From the NCBI GenBank assembly GCA_024691105.1, contig JAILNY010000043.1, forward strand, positions 1 through 7,486: DNA of 7,486 bases, read 5' to 3'. Positions 1 to 5,572 of the stretch are shown here, piece by piece (position 1 is the first letter of the stretch; each line of letters begins with the position of its first letter). The translations under genes and the position numbers were made by a program. The DNA comes from Treponema sp. Lineage in GTDB: Bacteria; Spirochaetota; Spirochaetia; Treponematales; Treponemataceae. The notes under the pieces are model-generated. The model was not told where the DNA came from. It worked only from the letters and a program-made list of their open reading frames with translations, and made no database searches.

Positions 1-561
1 GCGTCCGTCTTCCGGGTTCATGTGCGGTCCGTATGTGTTGAATATACGTACGACTTTTATTCTTGTTCCGTGCTCGCGATGGTAATCAAAAAAGAGAGTC
101 TCGGCTCCGCGTTTACCTTCATCATAGCATGAGCGGATTCCATGAGGATTTACGTTACCCCAGTAACTTTCAGGCTGCGGATGAATCTGTGCATCGCCGT
201 ATACTTCACTTGTAGATGCCTGGAATACTTTTGCATGCCATTTATCAGCAAGGTCTAAAGCATTGATTGCACCAAAGATGCTTGTCTTATATGTTGCAAT
301 CGGGTCGCGCTGGTAGTGTGGAGGACTTGCAGGACATGCAAGATTAAAAATCTCGTCAACATAAAAACTATAAGGTAATGTTACATCGTGAATTACAAGT
401 TCAAAATCTGGATTTGCTTTAAGAGGTGCAATATTTCGTTCGCGGCCTGTAAAAAAGTTATCCATGCAGATAACACGGTTTCCGCGGTCAAGAAGAGTTT
501 TACAAAGATGAGAGCCTAAAAATCCGGCTCCGCCTGTAACTAAAACAGTTTTCTTTGTCAT
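1..561 (-). CDS. uxs: UDP-glucuronate decarboxylase (UDP-xylose synthase), C-terminus cut off by window edge
   Basis: NAD-dependent short-chain dehydrogenase/epimerase-family enzyme that decarboxylates UDP-glucuronate to UDP-xylose in the cytoplasm. The 187 codons present show the N-terminal Rossmann motif TGGAGFLGSH (residues 9-18), NLACPASPPHYQ (about 73-84), STSEVYGD (116-123, with the expected catalytic Glu119), YWGNVNP (133-139) and the catalytic YxxxK (Tyr146, Lys150) in SCYDEGKR, then RIFNTYGP (172-179). The NLACPASP and YWGNVNP signatures separate UXS from GalE-type and RmlB-type relatives. Bacterial UXS proteins are usually a little over 300 residues, so roughly 60% is here and the reading frame runs open to base 1. 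The ATG overlaps the ugd stop as ATGA, with GAGG at 568-571 six bases upstream, so translation is probably coupled. Its direct neighbour supplies its substrate, which supports the call. Confidence 0.93.
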   Translation of the reverse strand, partial: MTKKTVLVTGGAGFLGSHLCKTLLDRGNRVICMDNFFTGRERNIAPLKANPDFELVIHDVTLPYSFYVDEIFNLACPASPPHYQRDPIATYKTSIFGAINALDLADKWHAKVFQASTSEVYGDAQIHPQPESYWGNVNPHGIRSCYDEGKRGAETLFFDYHREHGTRIKVVRIFNTYGPHMNPEDGR

Positions 562-1898
562 ACAAGGCCTCGACCAATACAATGAAGTTCAATTCCTTCT
601 GCCTTCATAGCTTTAGGATCATACTGGTTACGACCATCAAAAATTACAGGTTCTTTTAAGAGAGCCTTAATCTTTGCAAAGTCTGGAGAGCGGAACTGCT
701 TCCATTCTGTAACAAGAATAAGTGCATCTGCTCCATTAAGGGCAGTCCACATATCAGGTTCATAAGAAATAGCATCAGATGAGATATCTGCAAGATAGTG
801 TTTTGCCATCTCGTAAGCCTGAGGGTCATAAGCCTTAATTTTAGCCCCTCGTTTTGTAAGTTCTGTAACAACTGTAATTGCAGGAGCTTCTCTCATGTCA
901 TCAGTCTCTGGCTTAAAGGCAAGTCCCCAGAGAGCAAAAGTTTTTTCTTTTAAATCCTGCCCATATTTTTGGATGATACGTTCCGGCAGGATATGCTTTT
1001 GTTCGTTATTTACATCTTCGACTGCTGTTGCAATGCGCATCTCAATACCATTGCGTTTTCCAACACTGATAAGTTCTTTTACATCTTTTGGAAAGCACGA
1101 TCCGCCATAACCACACGAAGCATGCAAAAAACTCATACCAATTCTTGAGTCAGTTCCAATTCCCTGCCGAACAGCACGAACATCACCACCAACTTTATCA
1201 CAAAGTTTTGCAATCTCATTCATAAAACTGATACGTGTTGCAAGCATTGCATTAGCAGCATATTTTGTAATTTCAGCAGATTTTATATCTGTACATATAA
1301 TCGGATGTTCATTTAAAGTAAACTGTTCATAAAGCTGCTTCATCATAGCTTCTGATCTTGCATTATCACAACCGATAACAACGCGATCCGGTCTCATAAA
1401 GTCATTAACCGCAACACCTTCTTTTAAAAACTCCGGATTAGATACAACATCAAATTCAATCCCCTGTGCATCTGTACGTGCATCAAGCACCTTTTTAATT
1501 ACAGCACGAACTTTTTCAGAAGTTCCAACAGGTACAGTAGATTTATCAACAACAATTGTATAACCACTCATATTCTTTGCAATGCTTTCAGCCGCAGCAA
1601 GAACATAACGTGTATCTGCAGAACCATCTTCTCCAGGAGGAGTTCCAACAGCAATAAAACAAATATCAGAAGAAGGAACAGCCTGTGCATAATCAGTTGT
1701 AAACTCAAGACGACCTTCTTTAGAGTTTCGTAAAACCATTTCTTCAAGGCCGGGCTCATAAATAGGAATCTTTCCGCTTTTTAGATTTTCTATTTTTGTC
1801 TTATCTACATCTATACACCATACATGATTTCCCATCTCCGAAAAACATGTACCACTAACCAATCCTACGTATCCAGTTCCAACAATTGAAATATTCAT
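558..1898 (-). CDS. ugd: UDP-glucose 6-dehydrogenase
   Basis: Oxidises UDP-glucose to UDP-glucuronate with two NAD+, giving the acidic sugar donor and the substrate of the next gene. The 446 residues match the usual family length and contain the whole domain series: the N-terminal NAD-binding domain with GTGYVGLVSG (7-16), VGTPP (84-88) and DKSTVPVGT (118-126); the central domain with NPEFLKEG (154-161) and the Lys212/Asn216 region (ITKYAANAMLA); the catalytic cysteine Cys268 in GGSCFPKD; and the C-terminal UDP-binding domain with GLAFKPETDDMREAP (325-339). All key residues are present, so it should be active. The start is an ATG with AAAGGA at 1906-1911, seven bases upstream. A 48-bp gap separates it from the GT4 gene, and it overlaps the decarboxylase by four bases. 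Confidence 0.97.
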   Translation of the reverse strand: MNISIVGTGYVGLVSGTCFSEMGNHVWCIDVDKTKIENLKSGKIPIYEPGLEEMVLRNSKEGRLEFTTDYAQAVPSSDICFIAVGTPPGEDGSADTRYVLAAAESIAKNMSGYTIVVDKSTVPVGTSEKVRAVIKKVLDARTDAQGIEFDVVSNPEFLKEGVAVNDFMRPDRVVIGCDNARSEAMMKQLYEQFTLNEHPIICTDIKSAEITKYAANAMLATRISFMNEIAKLCDKVGGDVRAVRQGIGTDSRIGMSFLHASCGYGGSCFPKDVKELISVGKRNGIEMRIATAVEDVNNEQKHILPERIIQKYGQDLKEKTFALWGLAFKPETDDMREAPAITVVTELTKRGAKIKAYDPQAYEMAKHYLADISSDAISYEPDMWTALNGADALILVTEWKQFRSPDFAKIKALLKEPVIFDGRNQYDPKAMKAEGIELHCIGRGLV

Positions 1899-1905
1899 AA
1901 TGACG

Positions 1906-1911
1906 TCCTTT
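1906..1911 (-). promoter_or_regulatory. Ribosome binding site of ugd (AAAGGA)
   Basis: On the minus strand AAAGGA lies seven bases before the ATG at 1898, a standard Shine-Dalgarno distance. It fixes the ugd start. The rest of the 48-bp gap (1899-1946) is AT-rich, and I see no clear promoter or terminator in it, so read-through from the GT4 gene is likely. Confidence 0.75.
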
Positions 1912-1946
1912 AATAATTTATTTAAGATTAAAAAATATATTATTGA

Positions 1947-3134
1947 CTAATTAATATAATCCACTCCCCATGTATGTCTTACAGCAGAAAACTCATCTAT
2001 AATATTTTTCACACATGCGAAGTAATTAATTTTATCAAAGTCTTTCGCAAGTACTATTTCTTTTTTAATGATTGCAGTGCGTTTTGCTTTTGAAGTTAAA
2101 AGAGTCTTCATATGAGCTGCTAACTGGTCTGGTTTATATCCATTAAAATACAGTGCTGTATCTTTTAACTGTTCTTTATGACCGTCCAAATCTGTAATAA
2201 TCACAGGACAATTTAAGAATGTTGCTTCAATCGGGGGCATATTATTTGGTCCCATTAGAGAAGCAAAAATCATACCAGTTGCATGACTATAAAGATATTT
2301 TAATTCTTCATCAGTTACAAAACCTGTAAAACGCACCTGATTATCAAGCTTATATTCAGCGATTTTTGCTTTGATGTATTCTCTGTTTCCTTTATCAGAA
2401 CCAGTTAAAAACACTACTGGGCGTAAATTATACTTATCCCGTAAAATAACAAGAGCATCCAAAATACAAATATGATTTTTATGTGGCCAAAATTGTGCAG
2501 GATAAAAAAAGAATTGTTCAGGAATATCAAAATCAGGCTTCTTTTCTGAACCTCGACAAAAAGATGCTACAGGGAAAGGAGAAATTCTTATTTTATCCTC
2601 CGGCATTGGATAACTTTCTAAGATTTCTTTTTTTCCTTCTTCATTTCCTGTAAGAATATAAGATGCCTTATAAAGCATTCTTTGATAAGTTTCTTCTCTA
2701 GCACCCCATGTCCAGCCTGTACGAGAAACCTCTGGAAAATACGGAGTCCGCCGATGTCCTAAATCCCAAACGGTATAAACATAAGGATAAGAAACATCAT
2801 ATACACCAGGAGAAGTAAACCAGAATAAATCTATATCGTTTTCCTTTGCCGCAATATCAAAAATTGAAGGAAGCACGACTTTTATATTTAAACTACGCTT
2901 AATTTTGTTCTTTATTCTGCTAATAATCGAAAGTTTTGAATAATAATCAAGATTTAGATACTCAAAACCATCTTTATTAATTAATAAAGGTGATGCAACT
3001 CCGCCATTATATAAAATAACATAGTCATTGTCCTTGTCTCCAGAATCAATAATTTCTTTTTGAATAGTATTTAAAAGAGAACTGGCGCCTCCTGCTTCTG
3101 GATTAACATCTGGTATATGAATTGCAATTTTCAT
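1947..3134 (-). CDS. GT4-family glycosyltransferase (group 1, GT-B fold)
   Basis: Probable retaining glycosyltransferase that moves a sugar from a nucleotide donor to a growing surface glycan; donor and acceptor cannot be read from sequence. The 395 residues show the two-lobed GT-B arrangement. The N-terminal half opens with MKIAIHIPDVNPEAGGAS, the glycine-rich acceptor-side loop. The C-terminal half carries FFYPAQFWPHKNH (209-221), VVFLTGSDKG (240-249), VRFTGFVTDEELKYLY (267-282) and the donor-site segment GPNNMPPIEA (295-304) with Glu303, then NCPVIITD. The usual first glutamate of the EX7E motif is missing here: GPNN stands where most GT4 enzymes have YEGFG, a variant I associate with a subset of O-antigen transferases. 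No signal peptide or membrane segment is visible. Its ATG shares one base with the aminotransferase stop (TAATG), and AAGGA lies 12 bases upstream, so re-initiation by coupled ribosomes is likely. Confidence 0.88.
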   Translation of the reverse strand: MKIAIHIPDVNPEAGGASSLLNTIQKEIIDSGDKDNDYVILYNGGVASPLLINKDGFEYLNLDYYSKLSIISRIKNKIKRSLNIKVVLPSIFDIAAKENDIDLFWFTSPGVYDVSYPYVYTVWDLGHRRTPYFPEVSRTGWTWGAREETYQRMLYKASYILTGNEEGKKEILESYPMPEDKIRISPFPVASFCRGSEKKPDFDIPEQFFFYPAQFWPHKNHICILDALVILRDKYNLRPVVFLTGSDKGNREYIKAKIAEYKLDNQVRFTGFVTDEELKYLYSHATGMIFASLMGPNNMPPIEATFLNCPVIITDLDGHKEQLKDTALYFNGYKPDQLAAHMKTLLTSKAKRTAIIKKEIVLAKDFDKINYFACVKNIIDEFSAVRHTWGVDYIN

Positions 3135-4258
3135 TATTTTCGAAATTCCTTAATAACATCACAAATATATTTTATCTGCTCTTCTGTAAGATTAGAGGCA
3201 CTCGGAAGATAAAAGCCATTTTCTGTAAGCCAATCTGTAACAGGATATTCTCCAGAACAGTCACATCCAAAATCTTTAAGAGATTTTTGTCTGTGCATGC
3301 TTACAAATAAAAGACGCGTATCAATATTATTGTCCTTAAGATGAGCTACAAGCTCATTTTTTTTATGACCATATTCAACCGAATTAATTACAATTGTATT
3401 CATCCAATGAACATTAAGAGCATTATCCTGATCTTTCTGGAAAATTATACCCGGGCAGTCCGACAGATAGTCCATATAGAGCTTTGCATTTTTAATGCGC
3501 ATATTGCGGTACTCATCTGCCTTTTCTGTCTGAGCAAGACCAATAGCTGCATGAAGGTTACTCATACGATAATTAAATCCAATATCCTCGTGACTGTATA
3601 CGCGAGGCGCATCTACAGGAAAACACATATTCTTAAAATACTTGCATTTTTTATAATATTCTTCGTTCTCAGTAACAACCATACCACCTTCACCGGTAGT
3701 AAGATTTTTATTTGCAAAAAAACTAAACGAAGCAATATCAGAAAAACTTCCAGTCTTTTTACCGTCAAACTCTGCTCCATGAGCTTCGGCAGCATCTTCG
3801 ATAATAAAAAGATTATGCTTTTTTGCAATACGCGTTATTTCTGCCATATTACATGGATTTCCAAAAATGTGAACAGGGATAATCGCCTTTGTATGTGAAG
3901 TAATTTTTTCTTCAATCTTTGTCACATCAATATTAAAAGTCTCTTTATCTGCATCGATAAAAACAGGTTTTGCACCTGTGTAACATACAGCAAAGGCTGT
4001 AGCAATCATTGTAAATGAAGGAATAATTACTTCGTCCCCTTTGCCGATTCCAAGTGCTGCAAGAGCAAGGTGAATCGCAACAGTACCATTACAAACTGCA
4101 ACTCCATATTTTACGCCACAATAAGAAGCAAACGCTTCTTCAAACTTATTTACATAGCTACCACTTGAACTAATCCATCCGGTAGAAACTGCATCTGTTA
4201 CATATTTTAATTCATTACCACCTAAAAGCGGTGTACATACTGGAATAAAATCTTGCAT
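3134..4258 (-). CDS. DegT/DnrJ/EryC1/StrS-family PLP sugar aminotransferase, perosamine synthase-like
   Basis: Fold-type I PLP aminotransferase expected to convert a nucleotide-linked keto-sugar to an amino-sugar using glutamate. The 374 residues are a full-length family member. Visible motifs are GWISSSGSYVNKFE (27-40), the phosphate-loop segment CNGTVAIHLAL (56-66), GDEVIIPSFT (74-83), the PLP-ring Asp155 in IEDAAEAHGA, the Schiff-base Lys184 in SFFANKNLTTGEGG and NYRMSNLHAAIGLAQ (229-243). The overall pattern resembles perosamine (GDP-4-amino-4,6-dideoxymannose) synthases, but other C-4 aminotransferases of the family look similar, so the substrate is inferred only. No 4,6-dehydratase lies in the window. 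AGGA directly follows the TAA stop of the upstream gene, 8 bases before the ATG, and the gap is 12 bp, so both are probably on one transcript. Confidence 0.93.
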   Translation of the reverse strand: MQDFIPVCTPLLGGNELKYVTDAVSTGWISSSGSYVNKFEEAFASYCGVKYGVAVCNGTVAIHLALAALGIGKGDEVIIPSFTMIATAFAVCYTGAKPVFIDADKETFNIDVTKIEEKITSHTKAIIPVHIFGNPCNMAEITRIAKKHNLFIIEDAAEAHGAEFDGKKTGSFSDIASFSFFANKNLTTGEGGMVVTENEEYYKKCKYFKNMCFPVDAPRVYSHEDIGFNYRMSNLHAAIGLAQTEKADEYRNMRIKNAKLYMDYLSDCPGIIFQKDQDNALNVHWMNTIVINSVEYGHKKNELVAHLKDNNIDTRLLFVSMHRQKSLKDFGCDCSGEYPVTDWLTENGFYLPSASNLTEEQIKYICDVIKEFRK

Positions 4259-4270
4259 TTTTAAAATCCT

Positions 4271-4894
4271 TTATTTTGTCTTAAGTAATTTGCTATCAGA
4301 AGACATAAAATCGTTAAAACTAAAGTCTTGAAACATTCTTGGTAAAAAAAATGCTTTAATACAATTAGGATTTATTACACTGATTTGAATATGATTTCTC
4401 TGCTTAAATCCCGCATTTTTGTATATTTCATCTCCTTCCCAAAAAACACCACGAACAGTGTCATAAGAAATGTTTTTATTCTTTGCCTGATAGTACATAT
4501 AGTTATTAATTAAAAAACAATCTGCAAATCTTTGTTTAAACTCAAAATCACCATTGGGGATATTTTTATTTTCTGGTACCTTTATTCCAATTTCTATATA
4601 TGATTCGTAAAGTTTTTTAAGTTCATCAATATTTTTGGACTGCATAAAATCTAGACAATTACCTAAAGAAATTGCAGCACCTAAAACAGCAGGATCCTTT
4701 ATTTTTGATGAATTTTTTGCCCATTCTAATGCACGCTCAGGATCATTCTCCCAAAAGTACATTCCCTTGCCAAGCCAATCATAGAGATGCTCGCTATAAT
4801 GGAGATTTTCACTAGGATTATTCACAAGTCTCTCTGCAAGTATCCTTTCACAACCATGAAAACCAAAAACTATATTACTTTCTGCGTTGTACAT
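4271..4894 (-). CDS. ADP-ribosyltransferase-like protein of unknown target (DUF3990/PARP-like motifs)
   Basis: I do not recognise a named gene. Counting from the ATG at 4894 (207 residues), it shows VFGFHGC (9-15, His13), YDWLGKGMYFWENDPERALEWA (split as YDWLGKGMYFWEN, 38-50, with Tyr46, then ERALEWA, 53-59), EGDEIY (153-158) and NHIQISV (167-173, Gln170). A His in an HG strand, a Tyr in a G-x-YF strand and a late Gln/Glu on a beta strand resemble the H-Y-[E/Q] arrangement of PARP-type and DUF3990-type ADP-ribosyltransferases. That reading is inference; motif order and spacing support it, but the reaction and target are unknown. No signal peptide or membrane helix is seen, so it is probably cytoplasmic. 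An upstream in-frame TTG at 4906 would add four residues, but the ATG has better start context. It overlaps the small upstream gene by 20 bp and sits oddly among sugar genes. Confidence 0.72.
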   Translation of the reverse strand: MYNAESNIVFGFHGCERILAERLVNNPSENLHYSEHLYDWLGKGMYFWENDPERALEWAKNSSKIKDPAVLGAAISLGNCLDFMQSKNIDELKKLYESYIEIGIKVPENKNIPNGDFEFKQRFADCFLINNYMYYQAKNKNISYDTVRGVFWEGDEIYKNAGFKQRNHIQISVINPNCIKAFFLPRMFQDFSFNDFMSSDSKLLKTK

Positions 4895-5081
4895 CAACTT
4901 TACCAATACCTGCGTATGGGACCGGATTATAATTACCTGTAGGAACTAAGTTTGACTTTTCTATCTTATAACCACAATAAGCAAGCATATCAGAAGAAAG
5001 CAACTGATCTACCGTAAACCCCGAAATTGTACGATAAGAACCTTTTATTTTTGCTGATTTTATTATCTTTGACCCCTTCAT
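4875..5081 (-). CDS. Small basic hypothetical protein, partner of the ART-like gene
   Basis: A 68-residue protein that I cannot assign to a family. It begins MKGSKIIKSAKIKGSYRTIS, continues with GFTVDQLLSSDMLAYCGYKI (21-40) and ends in a basic tail (VQRRK). It is lysine-rich and soluble-looking, with no membrane segment or signal peptide. The frame is open further upstream to 5174, but the ATG at 5081 is preferred: AAGGGG at 5089-5094 lies seven bases before it, while the longer form would run into the cupin gene and start with an unrelated hydrophobic stretch. The 20-bp overlap with the ART-like gene indicates coupled translation, the usual arrangement of toxin-antitoxin or effector-partner pairs. 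An antitoxin, immunity or substrate role is possible but unproven. Confidence 0.7.
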   Translation of the reverse strand: MKGSKIIKSAKIKGSYRTISGFTVDQLLSSDMLAYCGYKIEKSNLVPTGNYNPVPYAGIGKVDVQRRK

Positions 5082-5088
5082 AAAACAA

Positions 5089-5094
5089 CCCCTT
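5089..5094 (-). promoter_or_regulatory. Ribosome binding site of the small gene (AAGGGG)
   Basis: AAGGGG lies seven bases before the ATG at 5081 on the minus strand. It decides the start of the 68-residue protein in favour of 5081 over the upstream in-frame start at 5174. Confidence 0.7.
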
Positions 5095-5117
5095 AAAATA
5101 TTATACACATATTTTAA
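5093..5117 (-). repeat. Perfect 9-bp inverted repeat with 7-nt loop upstream of the small gene
   Basis: TTAAAATAT at 5093-5101 and ATATTTTAA at 5109-5117 are exact reverse complements separated by seven bases. The arms are pure A/T, so an RNA hairpin would be weak, and the site could instead be an operator for a dimeric DNA-binding protein. It overlaps the candidate -10 box and touches the Shine-Dalgarno sequence. It lacks the GC-rich stem and following T-run of an intrinsic terminator on the minus strand. Confidence 0.5.
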
Positions 5118-5128
5118 TAAAACAACAA
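5100..5128 (-). promoter_or_regulatory. Candidate sigma-70-type promoter for the small ORF/ART-like pair
   Basis: On the minus strand TTGTTG (5123-5128) is followed by exactly 17 bases and then a perfect TATAAT (5100-5105). The -35 matches the consensus TTGACA only in its TTG half. Transcription would begin near 5093-5094, giving a leader of about 12 bases that barely contains the AAGGGG ribosome site. The region is strongly AT-rich, so chance occurrence is a real possibility. If genuine, it lets the two-gene module be expressed independently of the polysaccharide operon. Confidence 0.4.
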
Positions 5129-5139
5129 GAAAAAGAGAT

Positions 5140-5553
5140 CTAAAATTTATGCGGCTCAAAACGAACCTTATCATTTTCTCCGGCGTAAGGTCCCTGTTTT
5201 ACTTCAAACATTTCTGTTTCTTCAAGGCATTCAAAGCCATGCCCACCAGAAACCAAAAGAATTACATCTCCAGTTTCTATTACCTGTGACTCAAGGTAAA
5301 CCTGATCATTTGAATAAAAATCACATCGTAACTTACCCTTCTTTATAATTAATACTTCTTTAGTATAGAGCACTTCGCGTTTTACTTCGTTATGAATATG
5401 CGGAAGAATCACATGTCCTGCCGGATGATGCATATAGGCTAGCTGTTGAGAATAATCATCTGGAGTTACAAAAGAGATTCCAGGTTTATCGTAATTTGCT
5501 TTTACAATTATTGCAAGAACGTTGTCGTTCTGGTCTTTTATGGTGTTAATCAT
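5140..5553 (-). CDS. Small cupin-domain protein of a polysaccharide locus
   Basis: A 137-residue single-domain cupin (small beta-barrel, usually metal-binding). Motif 1 is visible as HIH (His52, His54) followed after an unusually long 11-residue spacer by Glu66 and then Gly73 in KEVLIIKKGK; motif 2 appears as ETGDVILLVSGGHGFE with His105. Two His, one Glu and a third His are the usual metal ligands. Small cupins of this type recur in O-antigen and capsule clusters, sometimes as sugar isomerases or epimerases. The FdtA-type ketoisomerase signature (RGxHAHK) is not present, so I do not assign that activity. No signal peptide. The start is ATG at 5553, 19 bases after the upstream stop, with only a weak purine stretch as ribosome site, so coupling to the upstream gene is likely. 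The 58-bp gap after it is the longest in the locus. Confidence 0.85.
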   Translation of the reverse strand: MINTIKDQNDNVLAIIVKANYDKPGISFVTPDDYSQQLAYMHHPAGHVILPHIHNEVKREVLYTKEVLIIKKGKLRCDFYSNDQVYLESQVIETGDVILLVSGGHGFECLEETEMFEVKQGPYAGENDKVRFEPHKF

Positions 5554-5572
5554 AATTCTATTTTACCAAAAA

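Noticed and set aside
1902..1907. GACGTC palindrome near the ugd ribosome site
   Set aside because: A 6-bp palindrome is expected by chance and is not part of any larger symmetric site.
1899..1946. Possible promoter or terminator in the 48-bp gap before ugd
   Set aside because: The gap is AT-rich but has no good -35/-10 pair at proper spacing and no GC stem with T-run; only the ugd ribosome site is supportable.
3341..3898. Plus-strand open frame of 185 codons opposite the aminotransferase gene
   Set aside because: It lies wholly inside a well-supported minus-strand gene with intact PLP motifs, and its translation has no recognisable domain. AT-rich antisense frames of this size arise by chance.
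5093..5117. Inverted repeat as a rho-independent terminator after the cupin gene
   Set aside because: The stem is all A/T with no GC core, and on the minus strand it is followed by GGGG, not a T-run.
5082..5174. N-terminal extension of the small protein to an in-frame start at 5174
   Set aside because: It would overlap the cupin gene and has no ribosome site, while the ATG at 5081 has AAGGGG at seven bases. The hydrophobic stretch it would add looks like translated noise.
5140..5553. Cupin as an FdtA-type dTDP-4-keto-6-deoxyglucose 3,4-ketoisomerase
   Set aside because: Size fits, but the RGxHAHK signature is missing and no RmlA/RmlB genes are present.
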